From positions 61,135 through 125,134 of the forward strand of contig NZ_JANQKD010000012.1 in the NCBI RefSeq assembly GCF_028281305.1: a stretch of DNA of 64,000 nucleotides. The letters are read 5' to 3'. Positions 33,411 to 41,994 of this stretch are shown piece after piece (positions within the stretch are counted from its first letter, which is position 1; every line of letters starts with the position of its first letter). A program made the translations under genes and the position numbers. Source of the DNA: Pelagibius sp. GTDB lineage: Bacteria > Pseudomonadota > Alphaproteobacteria > Kiloniellales > Kiloniellaceae. Under the pieces are notes generated by a model that ran no database searches, was not told where the DNA came from, and was given only the letters and a program-made list of their open reading frames with translations.

Positions 33411-34549
33411 TCCGCCGCCTCCACCGGAGCCCGCTGCCGCGCGCCCCCGCCGTACTGATAATAGGCCGCGCAGGCGCCCTCGCTGGAAACCATCAGCGCG
33501 CCCATCGGCGTTTCCGGCGTACAGGCCTTACCAAAGACCTTGCACTGCCAGGGTTTGATGACGCCCTTCAGAACCTCGCCGCACTGGCAGGACTTGGGAT
33601 CGGCGATCTTCACCTGCGGCAGCGGGAAGCGGCGCTCCGCATCGAAGCGCGCATAGGCCTCGCGGATACGCATGCCCGAATGATCGATGGAGCCGAGGCC
33701 GCGCCACTCGAAGAACTCGCGCAGTTCGAAAACGCGGGCGACGGCCTCCAGCGCCTGGCGATTGCCGTCGCTGGGCACGATGCGGTCGTACTGGTTCTCC
33801 ACTGCGCAGCGCCCCTCGGCGAACTGCTTCAACAGCATCCAGAGCGCATGAAGGATGTCCAGCGGCTCGAAGCCGGCGATCACCACCGGGCGCTTGTAGT
33901 GGCGGGCGATGAAGTCGTAGGGCTGGTTGCCGATCACCATGGACACGTGGCCCGGCCCCAGGAAACCGTCGATCCGCAGATCCGGCGAATCGAGGATCGC
34001 CTTGATGGTGGGGATGATGGTGATGTGGTTGCAGAAGAGGGAGAAGTTCTCGATGCCCTCCGCCTCGGCCTGCAGCACGGTGAGCGCGGTGCTGGGCATG
34101 GTGGTCTCGAAACCGAGGGCGAAGAACACCACCTCGCGCTCCGGGTTGTCGCGGGCCAGCGCCAGCGCATCCAGCGGCGAATAGACCATGCGCACGTCGG
34201 CGCCCTCGGCCTTGGCCTGGAGCAGGCTTTTCTTGGAGCCCGGCACCCGCATGGCATCGCCGAAGGTGGTGAAGATCACCTCCGGCCGTTCGGCCAGCGC
34301 CACGCAGTCGTCGACCCGGCCCATGGGCAGCACGCAGACCGGGCAGCCGGGACCGTGCACCAGCTCGATCTTTTCCGGCAGCATGGCTTCCAGGCCGTAG
34401 CGGAAGATCGAGTGCGTATGGCCGCCGCAGACCTCCATCACCTGGAGGGGTTTGCCGTCGCGGGTCTCGATCCGCGCGGCCAGGGCCTCGATCTCGCGGA
34501 ACAGCGCCTTGGCCTTCTCCGGGTCGCGGAACTCGTCGACATACTTCAT
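33407..34549 (-). CDS. hypD: Hydrogenase Fe(CN)2CO assembly scaffold HypD
   Basis: 380 residues from ATG 34549. MEVCGGHTHSIFRYGL and VHGPGCPVCVLP hold the redox/iron Cys residues, and the C-terminal CQCGEVLKGVIKPWQC with a following KACTPE holds the 4Fe-4S ligands. It receives the cyanide ligands on an iron bound jointly with HypC. It begins 4 bases after the SIS gene and overlaps hypE by 4. Confidence 0.97.
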   Translation of the reverse strand: MKYVDEFRDPEKAKALFREIEALAARIETRDGKPLQVMEVCGGHTHSIFRYGLEAMLPEKIELVHGPGCPVCVLPMGRVDDCVALAERPEVIFTTFGDAMRVPGSKKSLLQAKAEGADVRMVYSPLDALALARDNPEREVVFFALGFETTMPSTALTVLQAEAEGIENFSLFCNHITIIPTIKAILDSPDLRIDGFLGPGHVSMVIGNQPYDFIARHYKRPVVIAGFEPLDILHALWMLLKQFAEGRCAVENQYDRIVPSDGNRQALEAVARVFELREFFEWRGLGSIDHSGMRIREAYARFDAERRFPLPQVKIADPKSCQCGEVLKGVIKPWQCKVFGKACTPETPMGALMVSSEGACAAYYQYGGGARQRAPVEAAE

Positions 34550-34553
34550 GGCA

Positions 34554-35255
34554 TCAGCCTTTCGCCTCGGACGCGCCCGCATCCGCAAGGCCGCCGCGGC
34601 TGTCGGCCAGCAGGGTGTGCACGAGGTCCCAGAGAATGTGATAGATGGCGACGTGGCATTCCTGGATGCGGTGGATGCTGTCGGTCTCGACGACCAGACA
34701 GTGATCCAGGGCGCCGCCGCGCGCCATGGCGCCGCCCTCCATCCCGGCCAGTCCGATGGTGGTGATGCCCATGTCCCTTGCCTTCTCGAAGGCGGCCATG
34801 AGGTTGGCCGAGTTGCCGCTGGTGGAGACGCCGATCAGGCCGTCGCCGGCCCGGCCGTGGGCGACGATCTGGCGCAGGTAGATGTGCTCGAAGCCGACGT
34901 CGTTGCCGACGGCGGTCATCATCGCAATGTCTGCAGTCAGGTTCTTCGCCGGCAGCGCGGGACGGCCGGCGGTCACCGGATGCTGAAACTCCACGGCGAT
35001 GTGGGCGGCATCGCAGGCAGAGCCACCGTTGCCCATGGTGAACAGCCGCCCGCCGTTGCGGTAGACCGCGGCGATGGCCTGGGCGACGGCGACGATCTTT
35101 TCGGCGTTCTGCGCGAAGAACTGCCGCTTGGTCTCCACCGAGTGATCGGCCTTCTGGCGCAGCGATTCGACAAGCCCGGCTTCGACCGCCGCCGCGTCCT
35201 GCCCGGCGCCGTAGAGGAAAGGATAGAGGCCTTCCAGCGCGCTCTTGCCGCTCAT
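34554..35255 (-). CDS. SIS-domain protein, GmhA-like
   Basis: 233 residues from ATG 35255. GGRLFTMGNGGSACDAAHIAVEF and VSTSGNSANLMAAFE are the sugar-phosphate-isomerase (SIS) motifs, and the overall pattern resembles phosphoheptose isomerase GmhA with a short N-terminal extension. It is embedded between hypC and hypD with tight spacing. GmhA-like SIS genes recur in some group 1h/2a hydrogenase loci, but their role in hydrogenase biology is not established. No lipopolysaccharide heptose genes are nearby. Confidence 0.86.
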   Translation of the reverse strand: MSGKSALEGLYPFLYGAGQDAAAVEAGLVESLRQKADHSVETKRQFFAQNAEKIVAVAQAIAAVYRNGGRLFTMGNGGSACDAAHIAVEFQHPVTAGRPALPAKNLTADIAMMTAVGNDVGFEHIYLRQIVAHGRAGDGLIGVSTSGNSANLMAAFEKARDMGITTIGLAGMEGGAMARGGALDHCLVVETDSIHRIQECHVAIYHILWDLVHTLLADSRGGLADAGASEAKG

Positions 35256-35292
35256 GCTCCTGCCCTCCGTCTCGTTCTTCGGGACAAAGGCT

Positions 35293-35574
35293 TCATGCCT
35301 TGCCGGAGGCGCGCATCGCCGCCAGCTCTTCCTGCACCTCGCCCAGTTCGGCAAGGATCGCCAGGGTCTCGGCCGCCTGGTCCTCGTCGATGCGGCTCAT
35401 GGCAAAGCCCACGTGCACCAGCACCCAATCGCCGACGCAGGCCTCCAGCGGATGCTCCTCGTCGACGATGCAGGCCAAGTTGACCTGCCGCCCGACGCCG
35501 GCGACCTCCACGAGGCCGAGCTTGCGCTCGGCGTCGGTGATCTCGACGATCCTACCGGGGATCCCCAAGCACAT
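35293..35574 (-). CDS. hypC: Hydrogenase maturation chaperone HypC
   Basis: 93 residues. Begins MCLGIPGRIVEI, the invariant HypC start with the iron-binding Cys2, then a small beta-barrel and an acidic helical tail (ILAELGEVQEELAA). It overlaps the 3' end of hypF by 23 bases. Carries the iron-dicyano centre from HypD to the large subunit. Confidence 0.96.
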   Translation of the reverse strand: MCLGIPGRIVEITDAERKLGLVEVAGVGRQVNLACIVDEEHPLEACVGDWVLVHVGFAMSRIDEDQAAETLAILAELGEVQEELAAMRASGKA

Positions 35575-37975
35575 GTCTCTCTCCTGCTTCGTGGCGCGGA
35601 TCGCCTTGTTCTTGTGCCAGCGCCACGACCGCCTGGCCAAGCGCCAGGCCGCCGTCGTTGGCCGGCACCTTCTCATGACTGAGCACGGTGAAGCCTCGCT
35701 GCTCCAGCCCCTCGTGGACCAGTTTGAAAAGCGTGGCATTCTGGAAACAGCCGCCGCTCAGCGCGACGGTGGAAAAGCGGTTTGCGTCTCCCGCCAAACC
35801 ACCGGATAGCCGCGCGGCCATGGCGACGATGGCCCTCGCCAGGCCGCGATGAAAGCGTGCCGCGATCACGCCCACCGGCGTCTTCAGGTGCAGATCGCCC
35901 AGCAACGCGCGCCAGACGGCGAGAGGCTCGATATAGGGCTTGCCCTTGCCGCCGAGCAATGGAATCGCGAAGGGATAGGCGAGATCCTCCGCCTCCTCCA
36001 GCGCCGCCGGGTCGATGGCCGCCTCGAAGCGCATCGCCGCCTCGCCCTCGTAGGCCTGGGCCTCCCACGCCAAGCCGCAGAGCGCCGCCGCGGCGTCGAA
36101 GAGCCGCCCGCAGGAGGACGACAGAGGGGAATTCAGACCCTTGGCGATCATGGCATCGAGGGTCGCACGGGGGGCGGCCTCCAGCCGTTGATGGAGATCA
36201 AGCCGGGCGAAGTTCATGGCGAACTCGGCCCAACCCATCTCCGCCATCAGGTGGGCATAGGCATTGCGCCAGGGCTCGCGCACCGCGGCGCTGCCGCCCG
36301 GCAGGGCGACCGGCTTCAGGAACCCGAGGCGCTCGTAGCCGCGGTAGTCGCAGGCCAGGAACTCGCCGCCCCAGACCGTCCCGTCGGCACCGTAACCGAG
36401 GCCGTCCATGGCGATGCCCAGAACCGGGCCCCTCCCCTTTTGGCCGCCCTCCAGCGGCCAGCCGTTTTCGGCCAGGCAGGCGGCGATATGGGCATGGTGG
36501 TGCTGCACCTCGACCAGCGGCAGCCGCTTCTCTTCCGCCAGCGCCTGACCACGCTTGGTCGAGAGGTAGTCCGGGTGACAGTCGACGGCGATCATCTCCG
36601 GCGCCGGTTCGAAGAGCTCTTCGTAAAGACGCAGATTGTGGCTGACGTCCGCGGCGGTCGCGGCGTCCTCCAGGTCGCCCATGTGCTGGCTGAGGATCGC
36701 CTGGCCGTCCTTCACCAGACAGAAGGTGTTCTTCAGTTCACCGCCGAGCGCCAGCACCTGCCGGTCGCGGGCGAAGCCTTCCGGCAGGGCGATGGGGGCC
36801 GGCGCATAGCCGCGGGCGCGGCGCAGCAGGCGCGGACGGCCGAGGTCGAGACGGACGACGGAATCGTCGATTCGATTGGCGATCCCACGGTCGTGCATCA
36901 GGGCGAAGTCGGCGACCGCCGCCAGCTCCGCCCGCGCTTCGTCGTTGTCCGTGCACTGCGGCCGGCCGGAGAGGTTGCCGCTGGTCATGACCACCGGGCG
37001 CGTCATGCGGCGCAGCAGCAGGTGATGCAGCGGCGTGTAGGGCAGCATGAAGCCGACCCGGTCGAGGCCCGGGGCCACGGCCTCCGGCAACGCTTCGCCC
37101 GTCGCTTTCAGCAACACGATGGGGGCTGCCGGGCTGTTCAGCAGCGCTTCCTCGGCCGCCGTCACTGTGCAGTAGCGGCGGATGACCTCGACATCGCGGG
37201 CCATCAGCGCGAAGGCCTTGCCGCGGCGGCGCTTGCGCGCCCTGAGACGCTCGACCACCGCGGCCTTGGTGGCATCGCAGGCCAGGTGGAAGCCGCCGAT
37301 GCCCTTCACCGCGACGATGTGGCCCATCATCAGCATGCCGCCGGCGGCATCGACATCGTCGAGCATGGAAAAGGCTTCGTGGTTCACGGCGCCGCCGCCC
37401 AGGTGTTCGATCCAGGCGCGCGGCCCGCAGCGGTGGCAGGCCACGGGCTGGGCGTGAAAGCGCCGGTCCACCGGGTCTTCGTACTCGCCCCGGCAGTCCG
37501 GGCAGAGCGCGAAGGCGGCCATGGTGGTCTTTTCGCGGTCGTAGGGCGCCCCCTCGACGATGGAAAAGCGCGGCCCGCAGTTGGTGCAGTTGGCAAAGGC
37601 ATAGCGGTAGCGGCGGTCGAAGGGGTCGCGGATCTCCGCCAGGCAGTCCGGGCAGGTTGCCGCATCGGGTGTGACGGCGGCGCGCATCATACCGGCTGAG
37701 GAGGCGGCGATCCGAAAGGCCTCGGGGGCCGGAACGTCCGCCGGCACATCCAGGGGCCGGCGCTCCAGCCCATCGATGCGGGCCAGGGCCGGCGCCTCCG
37801 CGCGCAGCCGCTCGGCGAAGCGGTCGAGCGCCGCGCCCCAGAGGCGGATCTCGACGCCCTCGCCCGTGTTGCGGACATCGCCGGTCAGACCCAGCTCGGT
37901 GGCGATGCGCCAGACCGTCGGCCGGAAGCCGACGCCCTGGACCTGGCCGCGCACCGTGATGGCCTCGCCCTTCAC
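35552..37975 (-). CDS. hypF: Carbamoyltransferase HypF
   Basis: 807 residues with the full domain order: acylphosphatase-like (VRGQVQGVGFRPTV), two zinc fingers (CPDCLAEIRDP with CTNCGPRF, and CPDCRGEYEDP with CHRCGPRAWI), a YrdC-like domain (VMTSGNLSGRPQC) and a Kae1-like domain (VEVQHHHAHIAACLAENGW; LSGGCFQNATL). It activates carbamoyl phosphate and transfers the carbamoyl group to the HypE C-terminal Cys. Overlaps the NHL gene by 4 bases. Confidence 0.97.
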   Translation of the reverse strand: MKGEAITVRGQVQGVGFRPTVWRIATELGLTGDVRNTGEGVEIRLWGAALDRFAERLRAEAPALARIDGLERRPLDVPADVPAPEAFRIAASSAGMMRAAVTPDAATCPDCLAEIRDPFDRRYRYAFANCTNCGPRFSIVEGAPYDREKTTMAAFALCPDCRGEYEDPVDRRFHAQPVACHRCGPRAWIEHLGGGAVNHEAFSMLDDVDAAGGMLMMGHIVAVKGIGGFHLACDATKAAVVERLRARKRRRGKAFALMARDVEVIRRYCTVTAAEEALLNSPAAPIVLLKATGEALPEAVAPGLDRVGFMLPYTPLHHLLLRRMTRPVVMTSGNLSGRPQCTDNDEARAELAAVADFALMHDRGIANRIDDSVVRLDLGRPRLLRRARGYAPAPIALPEGFARDRQVLALGGELKNTFCLVKDGQAILSQHMGDLEDAATAADVSHNLRLYEELFEPAPEMIAVDCHPDYLSTKRGQALAEEKRLPLVEVQHHHAHIAACLAENGWPLEGGQKGRGPVLGIAMDGLGYGADGTVWGGEFLACDYRGYERLGFLKPVALPGGSAAVREPWRNAYAHLMAEMGWAEFAMNFARLDLHQRLEAAPRATLDAMIAKGLNSPLSSSCGRLFDAAAALCGLAWEAQAYEGEAAMRFEAAIDPAALEEAEDLAYPFAIPLLGGKGKPYIEPLAVWRALLGDLHLKTPVGVIAARFHRGLARAIVAMAARLSGGLAGDANRFSTVALSGGCFQNATLFKLVHEGLEQRGFTVLSHEKVPANDGGLALGQAVVALAQEQGDPRHEAGERHVLGDPR

Positions 37976-39150
37976 GACGCGAGGTCCCAGAGCAGTACGC
38001 GGTTGTTGCCGCTGTCCGCAATGGCGACCTGCCGCCCCAGGGCGGAGAGCCCGTAAGGCCAGCAGAGCGTGTCGCGGGCCGGCAAGCCCCAGGCGTTGTC
38101 GCCTTTGGAGGCAAAGTCCGGCTGCCCGGTGAGGCGCTCGGCAGGCGCCGTCATCGCCGGCCGGCTCCAGCCGAGCAGGCGCGAATTCGCGGTATCGGCG
38201 GCGATCAGCAGGCCGCCGGCCACGGTCACCGCATAGGGCATGTTCACAGCCGCAGCATCGGGATAATAGGCGCCCATGTTGTGGTCACAAGCGGTGAAGT
38301 CTGCCTGCCCCAGCAGCCGCCCGCAAGGTTCGGCGGAGCGCGGCGGCAGGCCGTCCCAGAGCATGATGCGGTTGTTGCCGGCATCGGAAACCGCAAGGTG
38401 GCCCTGCCAGAAGGCGATGCCGTGAGGCCAGCGCATGCCCATGGCGCCGACCGGGCCGCCCGCGTTCTCGTCCCGCGTCACAAAGTCGCGCTGTCCAAGA
38501 ACCCGGTCGGCCGGCTGGCCGCTGTGCTCCGGGTTCTCCCAGATCAGGACCCGCCGGTTGCCTGAATCGGCGACCAGCAGCCGCCCGTCGAGGTCCGCCA
38601 CGCCATAGGGCCAGTGCAGGGTAGCGGCGTCCGGCTGGTCGGCGCCGCGGTTGGCCAGCATGCCGGCCGGACCGTCCTGGCCGAGTACGATGTCGGCGGG
38701 CTGATGGGAGTCCCGCGGCGTCTCGCGCCACAGCAGCACGCGATGGTTCCAGGCATCGGCGACCGCCAGGCCCGCCCCCCAGGCGCAGAGGCCGGTGGGC
38801 ACGTTCAGGGTATCGGCGCCGGCGGCCCCCTTGGCATTGCGCCCCTCGCGACCGAAGTCCGGCTGGCCGATCACGAAGTCGGCCGGCGCGTTGTCCGCTC
38901 TGGGGGCCCGCCGCCAGCCGAGCAGACGGTGATGGCCGGTATCGGCAACCCACAGCGATCCGTCCGGATGCAGGCAGACCCCGCGGGGGCCGAAGAGCAC
39001 GCTGGGCGAGGGTTCGATCGGCGCCGCCAGAGCCTCGGCAGTCCAGCCGAGGACCACCCGCGGGCCGGCCGGGTCCAGCAGCGGCGCCCCTGCGGTCACG
39101 CTCCCCGGTGCCTTCACCGGCTCGAAAGAGGGGGAGATCGCGACCCGCAT
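37972..39150 (-). CDS. NHL-repeat beta-propeller protein of the hydrogenase locus
   Basis: 392 residues made of about six repeats of the type GP-G-x-x...LWVADTGHHRLLGW, RLLVADSGNRRVLIW and HLAVSDAGNNRIMLW, each followed by P-ADxVLGQxDF-like linkers. This is a six-bladed NHL propeller without signal peptide. NHL genes next to group 1h/2a hydrogenases have been noted (recalled); they may scaffold electron-transfer partners. It lies between the NifU-Rieske and hypF genes with 4-base spacing or overlap on both sides. Confidence 0.9.
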   Translation of the reverse strand: MRVAISPSFEPVKAPGSVTAGAPLLDPAGPRVVLGWTAEALAAPIEPSPSVLFGPRGVCLHPDGSLWVADTGHHRLLGWRRAPRADNAPADFVIGQPDFGREGRNAKGAAGADTLNVPTGLCAWGAGLAVADAWNHRVLLWRETPRDSHQPADIVLGQDGPAGMLANRGADQPDAATLHWPYGVADLDGRLLVADSGNRRVLIWENPEHSGQPADRVLGQRDFVTRDENAGGPVGAMGMRWPHGIAFWQGHLAVSDAGNNRIMLWDGLPPRSAEPCGRLLGQADFTACDHNMGAYYPDAAAVNMPYAVTVAGGLLIAADTANSRLLGWSRPAMTAPAERLTGQPDFASKGDNAWGLPARDTLCWPYGLSALGRQVAIADSGNNRVLLWDLAS

Positions 39151-39154
39151 CGCC

Positions 39155-40033
39155 TCACTCCGCCAGATGGACTTCGATGCGCTCGCCCACCACCCGCACG
39201 CCCTGCGGCTGGAGCTGCACTTCCGGCGCCGTCAGGCACTCGCCGCTTTCCAGCGAATACTGAAAGGCATGATAGGGACAGGTGATCAGGCCATCGGCAA
39301 TCTCGCCGCCGTCCAGCGGCATGCCCATATGCGCGCAGGCGTTCTCGAAGCAGGTCACCTTATCGCCGAAGCGCGAGAGCAGCAGGGAATGGCCGGCGAC
39401 CTCGACCACCTTGGTCGCGCCGTCCGGCAATTCGGTCAGAACCGCCGCCGCCCGCCAGCCGTCGGTCTGCTGCGCCGCAAAGGGCGAGGTGAAGTGCACC
39501 GCCTCGGCGCTGCCGCCGCCCAGGCCCTTGGCCTGCTTCACCTCGGCGATCTCCGGCACGTTGTCCTGGATGGCCTTCTTGACCCCGGCATAGAAGGTCA
39601 GCATGGAGGCCGGACAGCCATCGCAGGCACCGAGGAAACGCACCTCGGCCAGGGGCGGCTCGACACGCACCAGTTCGACATCGCCGCCGTGGCCGGCGAG
39701 GGTCGGGCGGATGGTGTCGAGGGCGGCGTCGACCCGCTCGAACAGCGACGGCTTCAGAATCCCGTGACGCCGCAAGACGGCATAGACGACCTCGTCCGCC
39801 GCCGCATCGCGCAGCGCCGCCGCCATGCCGGGGACCGCTTTCAGGGCACGGATGAGCCGGCGGAAGGCTTCGGCATTCAGGTCGTCGATGGCCCGCGACC
39901 GCGCCAGCGCGGCATTGCGATGCGCCTCCGGCCAGTCTGCGGCCAGCGTCTCCAACGCCGCGATGTCCTGAAGCATGGCTTCCAGGCTGCGCTCGGCGCC
40001 TTCCTCGGCACTCTGTTCGGCGGTCCGGGCCAT
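39155..40033 (-). CDS. NifU-like/Rieske fusion iron-sulfur protein
   Basis: 292 residues. After an N-terminal helical region of about 95 residues comes a NifU C-terminal-like domain with FLGACDGCPASMLT (C137, C140) and then a Rieske domain with CAHMG (C233, H235) and CPYHAF (C252, H255), all ligands present. The domain pair suggests a cytoplasmic electron carrier that links the hydrogenase small subunit to the membrane or quinone pool, as inferred for similar genes in group 2a/1h loci. It sits between the mini membrane proteins and the NHL gene. Confidence 0.92.
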   Translation of the reverse strand: MARTAEQSAEEGAERSLEAMLQDIAALETLAADWPEAHRNAALARSRAIDDLNAEAFRRLIRALKAVPGMAAALRDAAADEVVYAVLRRHGILKPSLFERVDAALDTIRPTLAGHGGDVELVRVEPPLAEVRFLGACDGCPASMLTFYAGVKKAIQDNVPEIAEVKQAKGLGGGSAEAVHFTSPFAAQQTDGWRAAAVLTELPDGATKVVEVAGHSLLLSRFGDKVTCFENACAHMGMPLDGGEIADGLITCPYHAFQYSLESGECLTAPEVQLQPQGVRVVGERIEVHLAE

Positions 40034-40039
40034 GGTCTC

Positions 40040-40261
40040 CTACGCGTACTTCAGGTCTTTGAAGAGGATCGGCTGCAGCACGCCGGAGACCGCGCCCCCG
40101 GCAACCGCGGCCACCCACATGGGCGCGAAGAGACCGACCACAACCACCACTGCGGCGCCGCTGCCGGCACCGATGGCGATCTGGCGCATGACCTTCGCAT
40201 TGTCCTTGAACAGCTTGCCGGCGAAGAGAAGCTTCGCGGAATCGATTGCCGTGCTCAGCAT
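40040..40261 (-). CDS. Small membrane protein, 73 residues
   Basis: Basic amphipathic start (LLFAGKLFKDNAKVMRQIAI) followed by a Gly/Ala/Val-rich stretch (about residues 31-63) that could form two short membrane segments, then ILFKDLKYA. Close spacing (6 bases) to the NifU-Rieske gene and 10 bases to the next mini gene supports a real gene. No family recognised. It may anchor the soluble hydrogenase or its electron carriers. Confidence 0.72.
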   Translation of the reverse strand: MLSTAIDSAKLLFAGKLFKDNAKVMRQIAIGAGSGAAVVVVVGLFAPMWVAAVAGGAVSGVLQPILFKDLKYA

Positions 40262-40271
40262 GGTCTCCTCC

Positions 40272-40466
40272 TCACAGCAGCAGCAGAATGATCAAGCCCA
40301 GCAGCACGCCGACCGAGCCTGAGAGGAATCCGTAGAGCGAGCCCATATAGGCGGCGAGTTCGTTGCCGATCGCTTCCCCGCCGACGCGCACGCCGGAAAG
40401 CGCGCCCGCCACCATGGCCGCCGCGATGCCGGCGACCAGCGAAACGATCAGAAATGCGATGACCAT
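40272..40466 (-). CDS. Small membrane protein, 64 residues, two TM segments
   Basis: Almost entirely hydrophobic: a first segment at about 2-24 and a second at about 44-64 (ending in LLGLIILLLL), separated by GGEAIGNELAAYMG. No family recognised. Paired with the 73-residue gene inside the hydrogenase operon, so a two-part membrane anchor is plausible. Directly upstream lie three 17-base direct repeats. Confidence 0.72.
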   Translation of the reverse strand: MVIAFLIVSLVAGIAAAMVAGALSGVRVGGEAIGNELAAYMGSLYGFLSGSVGVLLGLIILLLL

Positions 40467-40483
40467 GTCTTATCCTCTTTTCT

Positions 40484-40534
40484 GAATGGGCCTCTTGTCC
40501 GAATGGGCCTCTGGTTCGAATGGGCTGGACGGGA
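40484..40534. repeat. Three 17-base direct repeats
   Basis: GAATGGGCCTCTTGTCC, GAATGGGCCTCTGGTTC and GAATGGGCTGGAC start at 40484, 40501 and 40518. They fill the gap between the TPR gene and the mini membrane-protein gene. The copies diverge after 8-12 bases. Confidence 0.7.
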
Positions 40535-40550
40535 CCGCGCGGGCACCCGG

Positions 40551-41546
40551 CTAGGCGCCGTTGGCCCGCAGGCTTTCGGGCTCCGTTTCGCCGGCAAGTT
40601 CGGCAATGGCGAGCTGCAGGGTCGTCGATTTCTCGCCCTCGCCGAGGTCCTGGAAGATGGCCATGGCCTCGCGGTAGAGCGCGATGGCGGCGGCGCAGTT
40701 GTGCGCATTGCCGGCCGCTGGATCAGCCGGATCATCCGGCAGGTTGGCCAGGCAGTTGGCTTTGTTGGCGATGGTGTTTGCATACTCACCCGGCGCGGTG
40801 CGTGCGCTGCGCACCTTCAGAGCCTCGTCGTAAGCCTCCAGCGCGCGCAGGCCGTTCTCGACGCGGTGGCTGGAAGACACGTACTGCAGCGCATTGCCGA
40901 GGTTGTTCTGCAGCATCGCGTATTCGGACGGATGGTCGATGAGGCTCACGACCGAAAGACCCTCTTCAAAGGCTTGGACGGCCAGGGCCTCGCGCATCTT
41001 GCCCCGCTCGTCGGTGAAGGGAATGGAGAGAAAGGCCGTCGCCAGGTTGTTCTGCAGAATGGCGAATTCCTTGGGGAAGCGCTGACGGTCGAAGGTGCGC
41101 AGGGCGCGCTGATAGGCGCCGATCGCATCCTGGATGCGCGCCATCTGCGCGCCCGCCAGGTTCTGCAGCGCGAGGCCCAGGTTCATCTCCGCTTCGGCCA
41201 CCTCTTCCGCCGCGCCCTCGGCCCGCAAGGTCTCGAGCGCGGCCTCGAAAGTATCGCGCGCCGCGGCGATGGTCTCCGCCCCCTCGGCCGGAAAGGCCAG
41301 CAGCGCGGTGCCTCGGCGTGCGCGGATCCGCGCCGCCAGCAGCGCCTGCTCGGGCGGGCAGAGGTCCAGGGCCAGGGCATAGAGCTGTAGCGCCGCTTCC
41401 AGGTCTTCGGCCGCCTGCGGCTTCTGCTGCAGACCCATGGCGACCTCCATGAGCATCTCGGCCTTCTCTTCGGGTGTCGCCTCCGCCTCTTCGACAACCC
41501 GCAAGGCGGCTTTCACCTGATCTTCCGTGCGGCTGCGTGCGGTCAT
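40551..41546 (-). CDS. TPR-repeat protein of the hydrogenase locus
   Basis: 331 residues from ATG 41546; the longer frame reaching 41813 overlaps the upstream gene and lacks codon support. Helical repeats include EAEMNLGLALQNLAGAQM, YQRALRTFD, FAILQNNLATAFLS, YAMLQNNLGNALQYV and AIALYREAMAIFQ, a tetratricopeptide pattern with the recurrent LQNNLG box. No signal peptide. It probably acts as a cytoplasmic scaffold or assembly factor for the hydrogenase. Confidence 0.88.
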   Translation of the reverse strand: MTARSRTEDQVKAALRVVEEAEATPEEKAEMLMEVAMGLQQKPQAAEDLEAALQLYALALDLCPPEQALLAARIRARRGTALLAFPAEGAETIAAARDTFEAALETLRAEGAAEEVAEAEMNLGLALQNLAGAQMARIQDAIGAYQRALRTFDRQRFPKEFAILQNNLATAFLSIPFTDERGKMREALAVQAFEEGLSVVSLIDHPSEYAMLQNNLGNALQYVSSSHRVENGLRALEAYDEALKVRSARTAPGEYANTIANKANCLANLPDDPADPAAGNAHNCAAAIALYREAMAIFQDLGEGEKSTTLQLAIAELAGETEPESLRANGA

Positions 41547-41664
41547 GCCCCGTTTCCTCCCGGTTTTCTTGGATGGCGCAGCCGGGTCAAGGCCGCAAAA
41601 CCATCTTTTCAGATAGTAAAGCTGCCTTGCAAAAAACTGTCTACTTCTTTTTTGGTTTGCAAAC

Positions 41665-41994
41665 TTAGTTTGCAGTTGCCATCGACGGCAGGTCGACAAC
41701 CAAGGCGCCGTGGCTCGCCGACCAGCGGGCGGCCAGACCCTCCGCAGACCAGTCACCCAGGCCGTTGGCGTGGAAGACATCGGGCGCCGTGGCGACCCGA
41801 TCGCCGGCGGCATTGCGGACCTTCAGCAGGCAGCCGCCGGCGGCCATGCGATGGACCGGCAGGACCTGCAGCCCGCCCTCGCGGATCAGGACGATCACCG
41901 CGTCGATGCCGGGGAAGTAACGCTCGACGACCGCCGCCGAAAGGTAGACGGCACCGGCACGGACATCGACGGTGGCGCCCATGGCCGGCGTCAT
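41665..41994 (-). CDS. Hypothetical protein of the hydrogenase locus, 109 residues
   Basis: Starts with a 4-base overlap (ATGA) with the protease gene, which supports it as a real gene. Sequence such as VYLSAAVVERYFPGIDAVIV, LQVLPVHRMAAGG and LLKVRNAAGDR suggests a small beta-rich fold. No motif is recognised. Position between the protease and the TPR gene suggests an assembly role. Function unknown. Confidence 0.75.
   Translation of the reverse strand: MTPAMGATVDVRAGAVYLSAAVVERYFPGIDAVIVLIREGGLQVLPVHRMAAGGCLLKVRNAAGDRVATAPDVFHANGLGDWSAEGLAARWSASHGALVVDLPSMATAN

Noticed and set aside
35849..37699. 616-codon plus-strand frame
   Set aside because: Antisense to hypF, which shows all its zinc-finger, YrdC and Kae1-like motifs on the minus strand.
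40484..40534. Start of a CRISPR array
   Set aside because: Repeats are contiguous with a 17-base period, diverge quickly, have no spacers and no cas genes nearby.
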